A DNA stretch of 64,000 bases from positions 2,728,001-2,792,000 of the forward strand of contig JAUTDP010000008.1 in NCBI GenBank assembly GCA_033439795.1. Direction: 5' to 3'. Of the stretch, positions 24,880 to 40,580 are shown one piece after another. Below the pieces are notes generated by a model, which had not been told where the DNA came from, searched no databases, and saw only the letters and a program-made list of their open reading frames with translations. The stretch comes from Sordaria brevicollis (Eukaryota > Ascomycota > Sordariomycetes > Sordariales > Sordariaceae). Numbering within the stretch: position 1 is the stretch's first letter; each line of letters begins with the position of its first letter. The position numbers and the translations under genes are program-made.

Positions 24880-27800
24880 TTACTTCCTTTTAAAAGAAGT
24901 TATATAATTAATTATTATTATATAAAATAATCGAAATCCTTATTAAAAAAGTCTTTATAACCGCTATTTTTAAATGCGGTAACCTCTTCTTCTTATTATA
25001 CTCTTCCTATTATATTTTTATTTTTATTTCCGGAGTTTCTTCCGGCGTTATAATTATATCCTCCCGTATTCCTCCCGCTTCTTAGGCTTCCCGTACCTTT
25101 CGCTTCTTCTATTTCCTTTTTTCTTCGAATTATTATAATAGTATTAGGGTATTTAAATTTTCCTCGTAAAATCGGCGTATATATTCTAAATATATTAAAA
25201 CGTTATTCCTTAATTACTAATCGGGGGCGTAAAGGGGTATTTATATAATATAATATTTTTAAAAGCGGCCCTCCTTTTTATAGCTATTAATTTTAATAAA
25301 TTCCTATTTAATTTACTTTTTACCGTCGTTAATACGCTTTAAAATCTAATTATAATTCGTTTATATATTTTTATTTAATTATAATTATTTTAGTAATTTA
25401 TTATTTAATTAATATTTAATTTTATTAATATAAAAGGTAGGGTTATATTTTATATTATTAGGGAGTTCGAACGTAACGGTATAAGTACTAGTATTAGTAA
25501 TTGTAAAAGGTCTTTCGAAAAGCGGTACTAATTTAGTATAAGGGCGGTTGGAGTTAAAATTAATAATATTGAATAAAATTTAGTCTTTTAATTTATATAT
25601 TAGGGCGTTTGACCGTTGGGTATTAGCGTTATCCTTATAACGTTATTAAACTTTTCGGACATTCGTTATAACGTAATTAAATATTTCTTTAAAACGATTA
25701 ATAATTTTATAGGCTTTAAAATATTCCTTCTATTATATTACTGAAATTTTAAAGGGATAAAGTACTGTTAATTTAATACTTATATAGAAATTAAAATTAT
25801 AATTAATAAAGAAGGGGGAGATATTAATTATTTTAAAAATTTAATTATTATTAACGAATTCCGCGAATAATAATTAATCGACTTAATTATCTTATATTTA
25901 AATAATATATATCTTTAAATACTATTCTATTTCTATATTAATATATTCGGTTTAATTATTTATTATTAAGTAAAAAACGGAGGATAATTTTAATATAATT
26001 TTTAACCGCGCTAATAAAGCGCGTTAGAATATCGAAATAAATTAAATATTACGGTCGGAAATAATTAAATTAAGGAGGCTATATAGATTATATATTTATT
26101 TAATAAAACGTTCGGCTAATTCTTCGATAATAAGAATTTCGCAAGGGATATAATAATGTATTTTAATAAAATAATCAATTACTATAATAATATATTTAAA
26201 TTTTTAATTATAGTATAAATATAGGGTAAGAGGGGTAATATAATTAATAGAAATCTCCTTCTAAATAGTAAAAGGGACGCTTAATAATTTTAATAATTTA
26301 TAAGGGGAGTAATATAATAATTTAATTTTAGCGTATTAGAAATATATTTTATAATAAATATAAACCGATTAATATATTCTTAATTAAAAATATAAACGAA
26401 ATAATAAATAGAAAATTTTTTCGCGACTTAAATAATTAATAGAAGGGGCGTCGTAAATATAGCGGATTAATTAAAATTATAGCTTTATATCCTTTAAATT
26501 AATAATAATAGTATTATAATAATAGGCTCGCCCTTATACCGTTCGGTATTCTATAAATATAATTTTTATTATCTATTTTTATATTTTTTTAAATTAAATA
26601 CGGCGTTCGGGGTTTTGAAGGTAAGTTAAAAAGTTTACGAAAAAGATGGATTTCTTATAAAATTCGGTAATAAAATTATTTACGGACTTTTCGTTAAAAA
26701 TTTCTAAATTATAAAAATAATACGTATTTACGTTAATTTCGGAATCCGCTTTTATTTCTACATTATTTAATATTTAAACCCTATTAATAAATATATTTTA
26801 ATCGAAAAGTATTTTATTATAGGCGAATAGGTATTTGTTTCTTTCGTAAAGAATATTTTTTAATTTATAATTAAAGGCGTTAGGTCGGATTTAGAAGGAA
26901 TTTAGTCGATATTTAATCGTAAAATTAAATTATAATAAAAATTAGGATTATTATATATATTAAAGAGAAAATTACTTATTAACGGTAAACGTTTTTAAAG
27001 TTTTATAATTTATTAATACTTCGAAAGGCTATTACGCGCTTTCGAATTTTAGCCTCTATTCTTTTAATATTTTAATAATAGCGAATAATTTTTTATTATA
27101 AATATTATAATTATTTTCGGCCGCCGTATATTATTAATTAAAGTAAATAACCGGGTATAAAATACCTTTATCGTTATATTACGAAAGAATATTACCGTAT
27201 ATTTAATTAGAAGCGTCGGTTTCGACGATTATTTATTTAAATTAATCGTAAATTCGTAAAATAGGACCTATAGTAAATATTTTTTTAAAGGCGTCGAACG
27301 ATTTTCAATACTATTCGGTTTATATTTATATTATTTTATTTATATCCTTTTTTATAAATTTGTATAATAATCCTACGATAATAAAAAAATATTTAATAAA
27401 TCGTCGGTAAAAGTTTATAAAATTTAAAAAACGTTAGAGGGAATATTTAGAATTTAGGGCCTTTTAAACGGTAATTATAATAACCTTTTCGGGGTTTATT
27501 TCGAAATTACCGGGAATAATAATTAAATTTAAATATTTCGTATAGGTAATATAAAATTCGTATTTATCGATATCGAATTAAAGGCCTATTTTAATTATAT
27601 AATTTAAAATTTCCGTAATATAGTAAATGTAATTTTCTTCGTTATTAAAATATATTAAAATATTATTTAAATAAATAGTAATATAAATGTCCAAAATATT
27701 ATAAAGTATATTATTAATATAATTTTAGAACGTTTTTAATACGCCCTATAGACCGAATGGGTAAATTATTAATTCGAAAAGGCCGAAACGGGTAATAAAC

Positions 27801-29251
27801 GCTATAAATTATTCGTATCCCTCTTTAACCCGAATATAATTAAATATAATAATAATATCGAATTTAATAAAGATTTTTACTTTATAAATAGTATTAAATA
27901 TTTCTTTAATTAATAGTAATAAATAGCGGGATTTTATAATAATATTATTAATACCGTAATAATTAATATAAATATAAATTCCGCCGCTAGGTTTCTTAAC
28001 GAAGAAGATAAGGGCTGTAACGGCGGATTAAAAAGGCTAAATAAATTTCTTTTAGAAATTAATATTAATTTATTTTTTAATTATAATTATTTCGATAAGC
28101 GTAGTATATTGGAGTTTTATATTAGGTAACTATTATTCCGGTAATAATTCGATTTTATAATTGTAGGCGCGATACGGTAAGATTTCTTTTACTAAACGGG
28201 GAAGGAAAGCTTCGATATTTTTATAGTATTTAGTTAGGACTTTAATTTTAACCTCGTCGTTAGATTTAATAGGTTTATTACTCTTTTCTAAGAAAATCTT
28301 TACGTCCTCTTCGGTAATTTTAGTAACGTAAATTTATTTAAAGACCTCTTTATATATAGGAATATCCCGGCTAAAATCCCCTATTAAATTTAATATTTTT
28401 ATTAAGGCGGCGGCTTCTTTATCCTTATTAGAATTAATATCGTTAATTATTATATCGACGAATAAATAAATAAACGGTAATAAAAAGTATTTATATTATT
28501 CCCCCTTATTATTTATAATATTATTTATTATATTTTCTATTAATTTTTCGACGTCCGTTAATTCCGAGATTATAAATAATTATTTTAACGTAATGTAATT
28601 AATAATTAAGAGTTTGAAATTTTATTTTTCGTATATATAATTAAATATAATAGCGTTAAATTCTTTAATATCGGTTACGTTAAATATATTATTAATATAT
28701 ATAAAACGTTATAATTATATTAGGCGTACCGTTTTAATAAAAATACGGCGGTTATTTAAGTGAATATATAGTTCGTAAATTACGGGGCTTTTAATTTTAA
28801 CGAGAAGGGCGGCCGTATTAGAAATTCTTTATATTTTAATTTTAGTTCGATTAGCGATTAAAGTTTTTATAGGGTTATTAATATAATACGGAAGGTTATT
28901 ATATTATTTAATTTTAAGGATTAAGGAAGGAATTGGGGTAAATTTATTCTTAGAGGCTAGGGAGGAGGGTAATAATTTAAAGATTAGTATTATTTACGGG
29001 GTAATTTATAAAGCGGATTCCGGTCGTAAAGTTATCCTAAGGGATTTAGGGAGTGGAAGCGGCGACGGGGTTAAAATTAAGGTATTTAATTATAATAGTA
29101 GGCGAATAGCTATTATTATAATATAATTAGTAAAGCTTTTAAATATAATAATTTATTTATTAGAGAAATTTAAAGGGAAGTAGCGGCCGTAATATTAAGT
29201 AAAGTAAATAGTATAATTATTATAATTAATTTCTAGTCGATAATATTATAT

Positions 29252-29515
29252 TTATAAGAAACCGAAAATAATAGGGTAATTTTTAAAAATATTATAAATA
29301 AGGAAGGTAATAATTTCCGTATAAAGATTAATATAGAATTGGGCGCGGACTCCTTTAAAAATAATACCTTTAACGATTTTATTAATAAAGATTAGTTTTT
29401 TTAAATGTAAAAGTTTAAAACGTAGGAAGTTATTCTTTTTTATAAATGAAGAATTTAAAAAGGCGTAAATAGAATAACCGCTATTTATTAGAGTAATATA
29501 ATAATCTTTACGCAA
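29252..29515 (-). pseudogene. Retroviral-type aspartic protease relic
   Basis: An 88-codon stretch without stops on the minus strand. TLINSGYSIYAFLNSSF resembles the DSG-centred active site of fungal gypsy proteases, with the catalytic Asp changed to Asn by a G-to-A change. The end NYPIIFGF fits the family's YPIILG-type strand. It is part of the pol frame of the element at 24573-31827. Confidence 0.75.
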
Positions 29516-30975
29516 TCCGGTATATATATAAAATAATAAGAATATTAAATTTAAAGATATAAAATTATTTAAAGATTAAATTTATATTTCCTCTAAATCC
29601 TTTAATTTATAATCTAAAATTTATTTCTTTAATAATATTAATTCGGGCTTTTATACGCGATTATATATAAAGGTTAAGTATTTCCCTAATCGTTATAATA
29701 TTCGCCGCTAATAATTTATTTAACGGGTTAAACGAGAGCCGGGTTAATAACTAGGGCGGGAGCCGGATTGGTAGCAGGGGTATTAATACTACAAACGTTA
29801 ACGGTATTATTATTATTATTATTATTCTTATTACAATTATAATTACCATTACGACGGTTATTCTTATTAATAGGGTTTTAAGGACTGTAATTAACGGAAC
29901 GAAGGTAATTTTTAACCAAATAGCCGGATTAATTATAATAACGATAAAGGTTATTACGTATATATTAATTTAATATATTAAAGTAAATAATACTAATAAA
30001 ATTAATAGCGTCGAAATTTATTTTATTACCGCCCTAATTAACGGTATAATTATTAGGGTTAAAAGTAGAATTGGAATTATTAGCCGCAGAATTAAAATTA
30101 CTATTAGAATTAGTATTAGTATTATTATTAGGGGCGTTATTAAAGATATTATAAATTATATAAGTGTAGTAATCGATATTATTTTAAACGTAGGCGATTT
30201 TATAATATATTTCCAATTATTTATTTTAGGCGTTATTAGCGGGGGGCTTATAATAGGCGCTAATATTATAAATACGTTTAAAGATTTTATTCTTTAAATA
30301 TTCGACTTTCTAGGCTTTAATTAAACTATAGATAATTATTAAAAACGTTAATTCTATTTCGAAATCGGTAAAATTCTTATTAAATTAATAATATTCGATT
30401 AAATAACGTTAAATATTCTATTTAATATTAATTATTTCGAAACGTTTAATTAAATATTATATAAATTTAGCGCCCGTTTTTTATTTTTAAACGTTTTTAT
30501 TATTTTCGATTATAATAATTTTAATAAAATTATTAATACCGGATTTGAAGTCGGGGTTAAATAATATAATTATATATAAAATTTTTTAACGTTCGTCCTA
30601 AAATAATATTAGGTTATAAATTTATTAAATTTAAATAATTATACGTTAAGAATAGAAAATACGAATACGTTTAGCGGGGTTTTTTTCGAAATTGGTAAAA
30701 ATAGGGAAGTCGGCGATTATTTATTTATAAATATTATTAATACCCGGAATAACGGGGTTAAAATTATTAGGGTTAAAAAATATAACGGCGGTTTAAATAT
30801 TAAATTTATTATATTAAGTTTTAAAATCGGAATATTCCTTCTAAAGAGCGGCGTATAATATTTAAAAGTTTTTAAAATCGATAAAAATTATATCGAATTA
30901 ATTAATAAAATTATTATTCTAATCGCGAATAAATACGTAATCGTTATAAAGGCGTTAATAAGCGTAGCCGAATAA

Positions 30976-31257
30976 TTAAACGATAAATACGAAAGCGGCT
31001 TTTTTAATAATTAAAGAAGCGTAATCGAAATAATTATAAGGGACGAAGTAGAGCTTTTCATCGTTACCGAAATTTATAAAAATCTTTTTAATATCTTCGT
31101 CGGAAATAAATTCGTAAAGAGCGGCGTAAATAATATTAATATTAAAAATTAAATTATTATTATCGTTAATAATATTATATAAGGTTTCTAAAATAGCGGC
31201 GTTACCGGGATTAATAAAATTAATATTAAAAACCGGAGCGTTAAAAAGAATATTCAA
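30976..31257 (-). pseudogene. gag-like frame relic
   Basis: A 93-codon stop-free stretch at the expected gag position, first after the 5' LTR on the minus strand. It has no motif beyond position. The zinc knuckle follows 1 kb further on, which supports a gag reading. Confidence 0.55.
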
Positions 31258-31520
31258 CGTACTATTAAGGGAGAAAATTACGGAATTATTATCGCTATTA
31301 TAAAATATAGAGAACGGTATAATTAAAATCGTTTAATCGTTGTAAATCTTTTTATCTATTAAATATAGAAACTTTCCTTTATTTAATTAAAATAAAGGAA
31401 TTTAATAATAAAGGAGATATATTAATTTGACGGTTCGTATATAGCGAGCGAAAAATAAGCGATTTATTTTAAATAAAATAAAATTACGCGTAAACGTATT
31501 ATTTTAAAAGTATAATTAAT

Positions 31521-31827
31521 TATTATAAAAATAGTTAATATAAAGGTAAGTAGTAAATATAGATATATATAATTATATAGAGGAAGAAAGAGGAAAAGGA
31601 AGAAAGTATGCGTAGGAGGCCCGCTTTTTATAGGGCGCGACGGGAATGCGTTAGTTACGTGCGGTTAAGTGACCCTAACCGTGTAGGCGGTGAGTAGTAA
31701 CGCAATATCCCGTACGGGCGGGACTATCCCGAATATAGTAGTACGTCTTAGGAAGCGACCACTGTACGAGTATAAGTACGTAATGGCAATATGCCAATTA
31801 CGTATAGTTACGGCTAGGCCTGTGATA
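31521..31827 (-). repeat. 5' LTR of the minus-strand gypsy element
   Basis: Partner of 24573-24879. It ends GTGATA, implying a GTGACA terminus inverted to TGTCAC. Its outer 200 bp remain GC-rich (for example GGCGCGACGGG-like text near 31640), while its inner end is heavily mutated. The gag frame starts about 260 bp inside it on the minus strand. Confidence 0.92.
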
Positions 31828-31832
31828 GTAAA

Positions 31833-32790
31833 AGTTAAATTAAGAAAAAAAAGGGTCTTACTCCTATTATTAATAAAATTTCTATCTTTATTAAAAACGG
31901 TTTTATGTTTATTATAAAAAATAATTTAAAATATAAATACGTATTATACGTAAAAAAAAAATAGGATAAATTTAAAAATAAAGATAATAAAATTTATTGT
32001 ACTTACCTTATTAATTTATAAAGATAAAACTTTGATTTTTATATCCTTAAAATAAAAATATAGAAGGTAATATAATTAAAATAGGATATAAAAGTATTTT
32101 TAACTAATTTCGAAAACGAAGAGGATTAACGGTTTAAAGAAATAAAAAAGATTACCCTACTTTTAATATATAAAGATTACGTACCTTTTAAAACCTATAA
32201 TAAGAAGAGGGTAAGGAAAATTAAGAGGGGGAATTTCTCTTTGATAAAGATTATCCTAAGTAACGAAGTAAAAGAATTATTAAAATTCCTAACCTTATTA
32301 AAATACTTTTATTTAATTACTAAAAGAGTAATAAAAGTAGGACCTTTTTTAATAAGGCCTTTATTTATAAAATTAGCCGTATTAATACCCTACCCTCCCT
32401 TATACAAGAAGATTAAGCCCCCCCCCCTTTTAAAAAGGGGAAGAAAAAAGTTATTATAAATTCTAAAGAAAAGGAAATTACTATAATAATTATAATAATA
32501 GTAAATAAGAAACTAAAGGTACCTACTAACTATATACGGGTTATTATTATTATATTAGATAATTTTAATAATTTTAAAGGTATTAACGTAAATAAGGGTA
32601 GGGAATTTAAATTTAAATTAGAAATTATTATATAACTAGTAACGTATACGAACTACCTATAGCTTCTTAATATTATAATAATATATTACGACCTTTTTTT
32701 AATAAAAAAATAATATTACCAAATAAAGCTAGTCTTTACGAGTAATTTATATATTTTATTGTATTTTTTGAGTGTATTTTGGTGGAATTG
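31833..32790 (+). pseudogene. 3' part of the pogo-like transposase relic
   Basis: Continuation of the host transposon after the retrotransposon, starting at the second copy of GTAAA. The plus frame reads basic text (KVKLRKKRV), like the charged C-terminal region of pogo-type transposases, and then decays. A run of C (32420-32429) and several long A/T stretches occur. No independent gene is visible. Confidence 0.4.
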
Positions 32791-32918
32791 TTGTGTTGTG
32801 AGCGTTCTGGAGCGTTATAGAGTTTGCGCGTTATAAGTAAAACTCCCGACTCTCGAAGGGACTAAGAGAGGAGGTTGGCTGGACCCACCATATAGCCACA
32901 ACACCTAACCGACGAGTA

Positions 32919-34593
32919 GCTTGGGGGCAGAAGAGTTGGTAGAGGAGGACGGGAGCTCTCCCACTCCAGGTATTGAACAACGGATGTGTAGTCAGACGGC
33001 GCCGTTGGCCTTCTTTTTTTGGCGTTGACCGCAACGCTTGACTCGCGTCTCCCGCTCGGGACAATGGTGTGGGCGGGATCGGATTTTGAACACACCAAGA
33101 ACAATCCCATTCTGCCATCCTCCAATTCTATCCAAGCTTCATCTGGGGCCCGTAAAGGGCCAGGAGCGTATTATCTCGGCACACAAAAGTAACTTTGGCC
33201 AAATCGAAATAAACCTAAATTGTTGAGCTACCCGGTAGGAGACACGCAGAGAATGACAACGTGGCGCACTTTTTCCTCCAGCAATTTGAGTTCAGTGCAA
33301 TCGCGAGTTGATGGTTGCGAGTTAAATGAATTGATGCAGCGGCTGAGGCATTACGTCAGAGGCGTCAGAGGTAACTCTTGGCAAATTGGCCGTTTGACCA
33401 GTGAGCGGGAATCTTCCAAAGCTCGGCCGAAGGTACGTACCTCTTTACTGAGGAAGCGCCTCTGATTGGGCATTGAGCACACCCGACGCGTTGCTTCGAC
33501 CGCACACTGCCCTACGGGCCGGCACGGGGCCGCTCAGAGCCGGTACCAACAACATGAACGGCGGCTCACCGGTGCAGTACCAGTAACATTTTTCGTCGCA
33601 TTTCATGATCCAACACATTGTGAAGTTTTCTTCATGGCACGTCACGCCAAGCCCATGGGTAACCATAGGGTCGGATTTTACGGCATTGCTTCTCAAGGAG
33701 TTGCACGAGTTCTAACTCGGTGCAACAACAACCTCCCATTCAATATCCCTATCCTATGCACACAAGTCAATAGTCGGACGATGCCACACCTGAGATCTCG
33801 ATGCTCTCGGAGTCGGCCTTTCTCCCCGACGACGCTAAACCTCGCTTTCAACAATTGTTTCTCCAGTCTCCAGTACACTACGGGCACTGGGGCAATGCCA
33901 CGGCACAGCTGAAATGCTCCAGAAAAGGGCGGTAAAACTGATCTTACCGGTTTCACAACATCATGAGTGCACGACACTTGACTTAAACCGTACTTATATT
34001 TCGCCGTTGACCGGGCATATGCGACATCAGCACCGAGACGGAAGGGCGCCCCATAAAAGCCGTGGACCCTTTCCGCCTTCCGGTCTCTTCAGTTCGGCGA
34101 CAAATGGATCGTCGACTTCGGGAGGCCCCGAGCCCGGAATCCGGATCGGATGGGACAATTGGCCTTCCCTCGCCGTTTTCCGACGTGGATCGTCCCACCT
34201 CAGCTAAATTATATGCGCGGAACGACTTGGGATGAAAAATAACGGGACTTGGATGCTACTCCCAAGAGGCTCAGGTTTTCATCTCAACATTGTGGCCAAG
34301 CTCCGGGCAGAATTATGCGAGATTTCAGAAGGCAGAACCTTGTCGGGCTTCGAGTCAACGAAACACTGATTGGTTTTCGTTTGCGAACATGCTCTTGTGT
34401 AGTATGTAGAAGGTTTTCCATGTGAACGTGGTGATGCGCTTTGGATGTGAAATCAATGTCTGTCTTCGCTTCTACATTGCAGCGTGGTGAAGGTTGATGA
34501 AAGCCCAAGTTGTATGTACCCTTTGTACATTTGCATCCACCACTCTTATTGGCCAGCTCTTCACAATCTGCTGGATTCGAGGTCACTCATTCA
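32919..34593. other. Intergenic DNA, no gene seen
   Basis: Normal composition resumes after the transposon's TA site. Several short overlapping frames exist on both strands; none carries a motif or a plausible start context with introns. I see no RNA gene. Confidence 0.45.
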
Positions 34594-34933
34594 TTCCCAA
34601 ACTCAAACGCCTTTTCAGTCTTGGCGGAGGGATGTGTACACACGCCGCACACAACTATCGATGGAAGAACGAAGTTTCTAGATTTCATTCGCTTGCATCT
34701 CTTTCAAATTAAAAGATATAAAAAATCTAATGAGTGATTCGGAATCAGCGCTCTTAAGACTCTTATTTTACTTATTATTTTTAAATTTGAAGAGAGTTGG
34801 TCACTTCGTGTTTTTTTTCCTAACGGTCTAAATGCCCAAAAAGCTGTTAAAAACTGTCAAAAGTTGTCATAGTTGTGTGCGGCGTGTGCACACATCCCTC
34901 CGCCAAGACTGAAAAGGCGTTTGAGTTCGGGAA
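34594..34933. mobile_element. 340-bp MITE-like element
   Basis: Terminal inverted repeats of 65 bp at 34594-34658 and 34869-34933 differ at only two positions. They start TTCCCAAACTCAAACGCC and TTCCCGAACTCAAACGCC. A 6-bp direct repeat CATTCA flanks the element (34588-34593 and 34934-34939). The 210-bp centre is AT-rich and non-coding. The near-identity of the arms and the absence of RIP suggest either recent insertion or protection by its short length. The superfamily is unclear; a 6-bp duplication does not fit Tc1/mariner. Confidence 0.88.
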
Positions 34934-34939
34934 CATTCA

Positions 34940-35284
34940 CTGATCCCGGTGCGCCCCACCCATCTGCGAGGCTCACATGTGGAGAAACAGCCTTGCAGTT
35001 TAGTAAACATTGCTGACTTCCCTTTCGCAACACATCACAAATCATTGTCCGGTTAAGACAACCTCCACGTAACCTTTGTTCTTTCTTGTGGCCTCTCTTA
35101 TGCCTCGTGTCAGCGCGACAATCCGAATTCCGCTGCTGAACCCAAATCGTTTGTGGTTCTCCTCCCGATCAAGGCCGACAACTCGATTTCTCGACTCGTC
35201 TGTTCGTCCGCGCTGAGTCTCGATCACCCGTTTTAGGAAACACCACAATAGCCCAACCCAATATATCGAGGAAAACACGCAAAC
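34940..35284 (+). promoter_or_regulatory. Upstream region of SSL1
   Basis: 345 bp between the MITE and the SSL1 start, so the MITE lies within the probable promoter. CT-rich and CGACAA-type leader text precedes the ATG (context AACATGGCG, favourable). No gene is seen. Confidence 0.4.
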
Positions 35285-36775
35285 ATGGCGGACTCGGACA
35301 ACGAGTACGCCTCCGATGATGAGCTGAAGAGGGGCGGGAAGAGAACAGCGGATGGGCGCAGCAAGCAAACCAAGGCGTCATGGGAAGATGTCAAGCGCTC
35401 TTGGGATACCGTACTAGAAACGGCAGACAGCGGTCTGTCCATCGCAGAGATCCGAGAAGCGGAAAAGCGGCGTCGCCTTTTGCGCGACACGACACCTCTC
35501 CAGCGCGGCATCATCCGCCACCTGATGCTCGTGCTCGACATGAGCTTTGCCATGGCCGACAAAGATCTGCTACCAAACCGCTATCGGGTCGTTCTCGACA
35601 ACGCGATTGGCTTCGTGCGCGAATATTTTGAGCAGAACCCGATCAGTCAGCTAGGAATCGTGGGAATGCGCGATGGAATAGCGGTGCGAATCAGCGATCT
35701 GAGCGGGAATCCGGCCGAACACATCGAAAAGTTGATGCAGTGGAGCGAGCAACAAGACCCTCAGGGAAACCCAAGTCTGCAAAATGCCTTGCAAATGTGT
35801 CGAGGTGCTCTTTAGTAAGTGCTACGCTCCCAAGGGCTTTGATGGTTGCCATGCGCTAACCACCTGCGTTCCCTCCGCCACAGTCAAACACCCTCACATG
35901 CGACACGCGAAGTGCTGATAATATACGGCGCCCTCGTCTCGATCGATCCCGGCGACATACACGACACAATAAACGACCTTGTGGCCGACCGCATCCGCGT
36001 CTCCGTCGTCGGTCTCGCGGGCCAAGTTGCCATCTGCACCGAGCTTTGCAAGCGGACGAACAACCATGGCGGCAACTACAGCGTCGCCATCGATGAGGTG
36101 CACCTCAAGGAGCTATTCTTCGCCGCCACCACCCCGCCCGTAACCCGCACGCCCGAACAGAACACGGCCAGCCTGCTCATGATGGGCTTCCCCAGCCGCA
36201 CCCTCGCCCCCAAAGACCATGTCAGCTACTGCGCCTGCCACGCGAAGCCGACGCGCGAAGGATACACGTGCCCACGTTGCGGAATCAAAGTGTGTCGGCT
36301 GCCGATCGATTGTCCGATCTGCAAGCTGACGCTCATTCAAAGCACACACTTGGCGCGCTCATACCACCATCTGTTTCCGCTCAAGGTGTTTGTGGAGGTA
36401 CCATGGTCGCAGGCGAGCCGTTCGACCGCGTGCTACTCGTGCCTAACACCGTTTCCTACGGGGCCAAGAGACACGGTGGCGGCAGCGCCGGCGGTCTTGG
36501 GAGGAAAATCAGGAGCCGCAAGTAAAGGTGGGAAGCAACAAGACGGTGGTGACCAGCAAAAAAATCCACCCAAACCGGAGCTCAAGGGCGTCAGCGAAAG
36601 TGGGCGGTATGCGTGCCAGGTGTGTGGGAATCACTTCTGCATAGACTGTGATGTTTTTGCACACGAGACGATCCATAACTGCCCGGGCTGCCAGAGCGAT
36701 ATCAGGGAGCCGGAGCAAAATACGGCGGTAGCGGTACCAGACGGCGGGCCCACGCCTATGATGGTGGATTCATAG
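35285..36775 (+). CDS. SSL1: TFIIH core subunit SSL1/p44
   Basis: Subunit of the TFIIH core that binds and stimulates the XPD/Rad3 helicase in transcription initiation and nucleotide excision repair. Exon 1 is 35285-35814 and exon 2 is 35884-36775, with a 69-bp GT-AG intron. The product is 473 residues, close to yeast Ssl1 (461). An acidic/basic N-terminus leads into a von Willebrand A-like domain. It starts RHLMLVLDMSFAM and includes RYRVVLDNAIGFVREYF and QLGIVGMRDG; the metal site is degenerate, as in the family. Then come EVLIIYGAL, SVVGLAGQ and MGFPSR. The first zinc module is CACH...CPRC...CPIC. Next is HLFPLKVFVEV. The C-terminal RING-like module is CYSC...CQVC...CIDCD...CPGC, and its long linker is low-complexity. 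Confidence 0.96.
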
Positions 36776-37956
36776 TTTGATGAGGATCAAAGCATGAAGT
36801 ACGTCGGCAACCTTGGACTGCGTCCGAAACCTTTGAAGCCATCAGTGTTCATTGGCGCAGCTGAATCGATCGCTTCGATAAACGATAATGGGTAGGCGCG
36901 TTTGAATTCGCCGTGACACGCCGGAGATAAACAGTATCCTGTTCTTGGCGAACCATAATACCATGACACGGCGTTGCACCCAGAACATTACATGGAAATT
37001 TACAAGGCATCACAATATACGCAATGCCGATATGAGCTGATTGACGGAAAACCAGCGAGCGACAACTCCTGCGACGGGCGCCTGCAAGGTATATCTTCCA
37101 ATTGAATGGTAGAAGACGAGCTCGAGTTCATTCATTCTTCCGACAATATGGAGCGTCGAAGGAAGACACTGCTCGATACACAGCATTGATGGCAGGCAAA
37201 AGAATGACAGGAAGATTCCAAAGGCTCAACCAGCCCTTGCGGTTGGTCCCAGGGTATCTCTGGATAGGAAGCGGGGCATAGGTCATGGCGGAGATTGTCC
37301 GGTTGAAGGAAGTTCTCGGTCTGGAGCCATTCGTGTCGAAAAGACAGAGCATATGAGAACAAGATGCATTATAGATACCAGGGGTGGAAGATTCCACCAC
37401 GATTAGCTGGCGATGAATATCATTTGAGCGTTTTGAAAGAGCTAATGACGAATGTATGAAATGGGATATTTTCACCAGTCTATCCGGCGTTTCTTGGGTA
37501 AACACAAAATCAAAGAGGTTGAACATATCGTACACATGATCCATGAAGAGGCGGGAAATTGAGGGTGAAGAGATGCGAAGAAAACTTTGAAGAGCAAAAG
37601 GTGAAATGGGTCTCTATAACAGTGAACCACCGCATGGCCCTCGCCGAATGCATTTTCCAATTCATCAATTTGGTTACACAGTTGGTCGAAACGATAATAT
37701 GTTCGAAATCATCATATGATTTGGCATACTATGCTAACAGCTATGTCAATGCCCCGCTTCATGTTTGGAAGCCAACTACTATATCCAAACCACACAAACT
37801 CAAGATATACGCCTGCAAAATGCCATCATGCTAAGACAAAAAGGACTCTTCCCAGCCAGCTTTAGTCCTGCTGGTCAACCCCCGATCAAACTTTTGTCGC
37901 CCCAAAGAAAAGGTATCATACAATGAAATGGAAAGTCATCATCAACGCTCCGGCAT
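36776..37956. other. Convergent 3' intergenic region SSL1 / HPPD
   Basis: About 1.2 kb between convergent genes. The minus frame at 37128-37544 and others lack motifs and overlap each other. Probably 3' untranslated regions and spacer. Confidence 0.45.

Positions 37957-40580
<2,624 letters not shown>

Larger units (their letters stand above)
24573..31827 (-). mobile_element. Ty3/gypsy LTR retrotransposon (complete, RIP-mutated)
   Basis: This is a 7255-bp element with two 307-bp LTRs and an exact 5-bp target duplication GTAAA at 24568-24572 and 31828-31832. Minus-strand gene order places the 5' LTR on the right. A gag-like frame starts near 31257. A CCHC zinc knuckle is at 29905-29946, with its Cys/His codons now Tyr. 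An aspartic protease frame is at 29252-29515 (NSG where DSG is expected). The reverse transcriptase catalytic box is at about 27640-27690 (YLNN where YLDD is expected). An integrase-like segment near 25925-25970 ends in TEYINIE. The order protease, RT, integrase is the Ty3/gypsy order. It is inserted in the pogo-like transposon. Confidence 0.9.
22332..32916 (+). mobile_element. pogo/Fot1-like DNA transposon, RIP-mutated and split
   Basis: The outer ends match in inverted orientation: CTCGTCGGTTAGGT from 22332, against ACCTAACCGACGAG ending at 32916. TA dinucleotides flank both (22330-22331 and 32917-32918), the target duplication of the Tc1/mariner superfamily. The inverted repeats continue inward in patches over about 110-140 bp, including GGAGAGGAGGTTGG and a strong block from AGAGTCGGGAGTTTTAC (22426) to about 22472, matched at about 32795-32853. 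The last 100 bp on each side kept high GC while the interior is RIP-mutated. Removing the nested retrotransposon leaves about 3.3 kb, enough for one transposase gene. Confidence 0.8.

Noticed and set aside
22440..32790. Very low GC could suggest a mitochondrial insertion, centromere core or horizontally acquired DNA
   Set aside because: The CA/TG depletion, transition-only LTR differences and decayed transposon motifs are fully explained by RIP. Normal genes lie directly on both sides.
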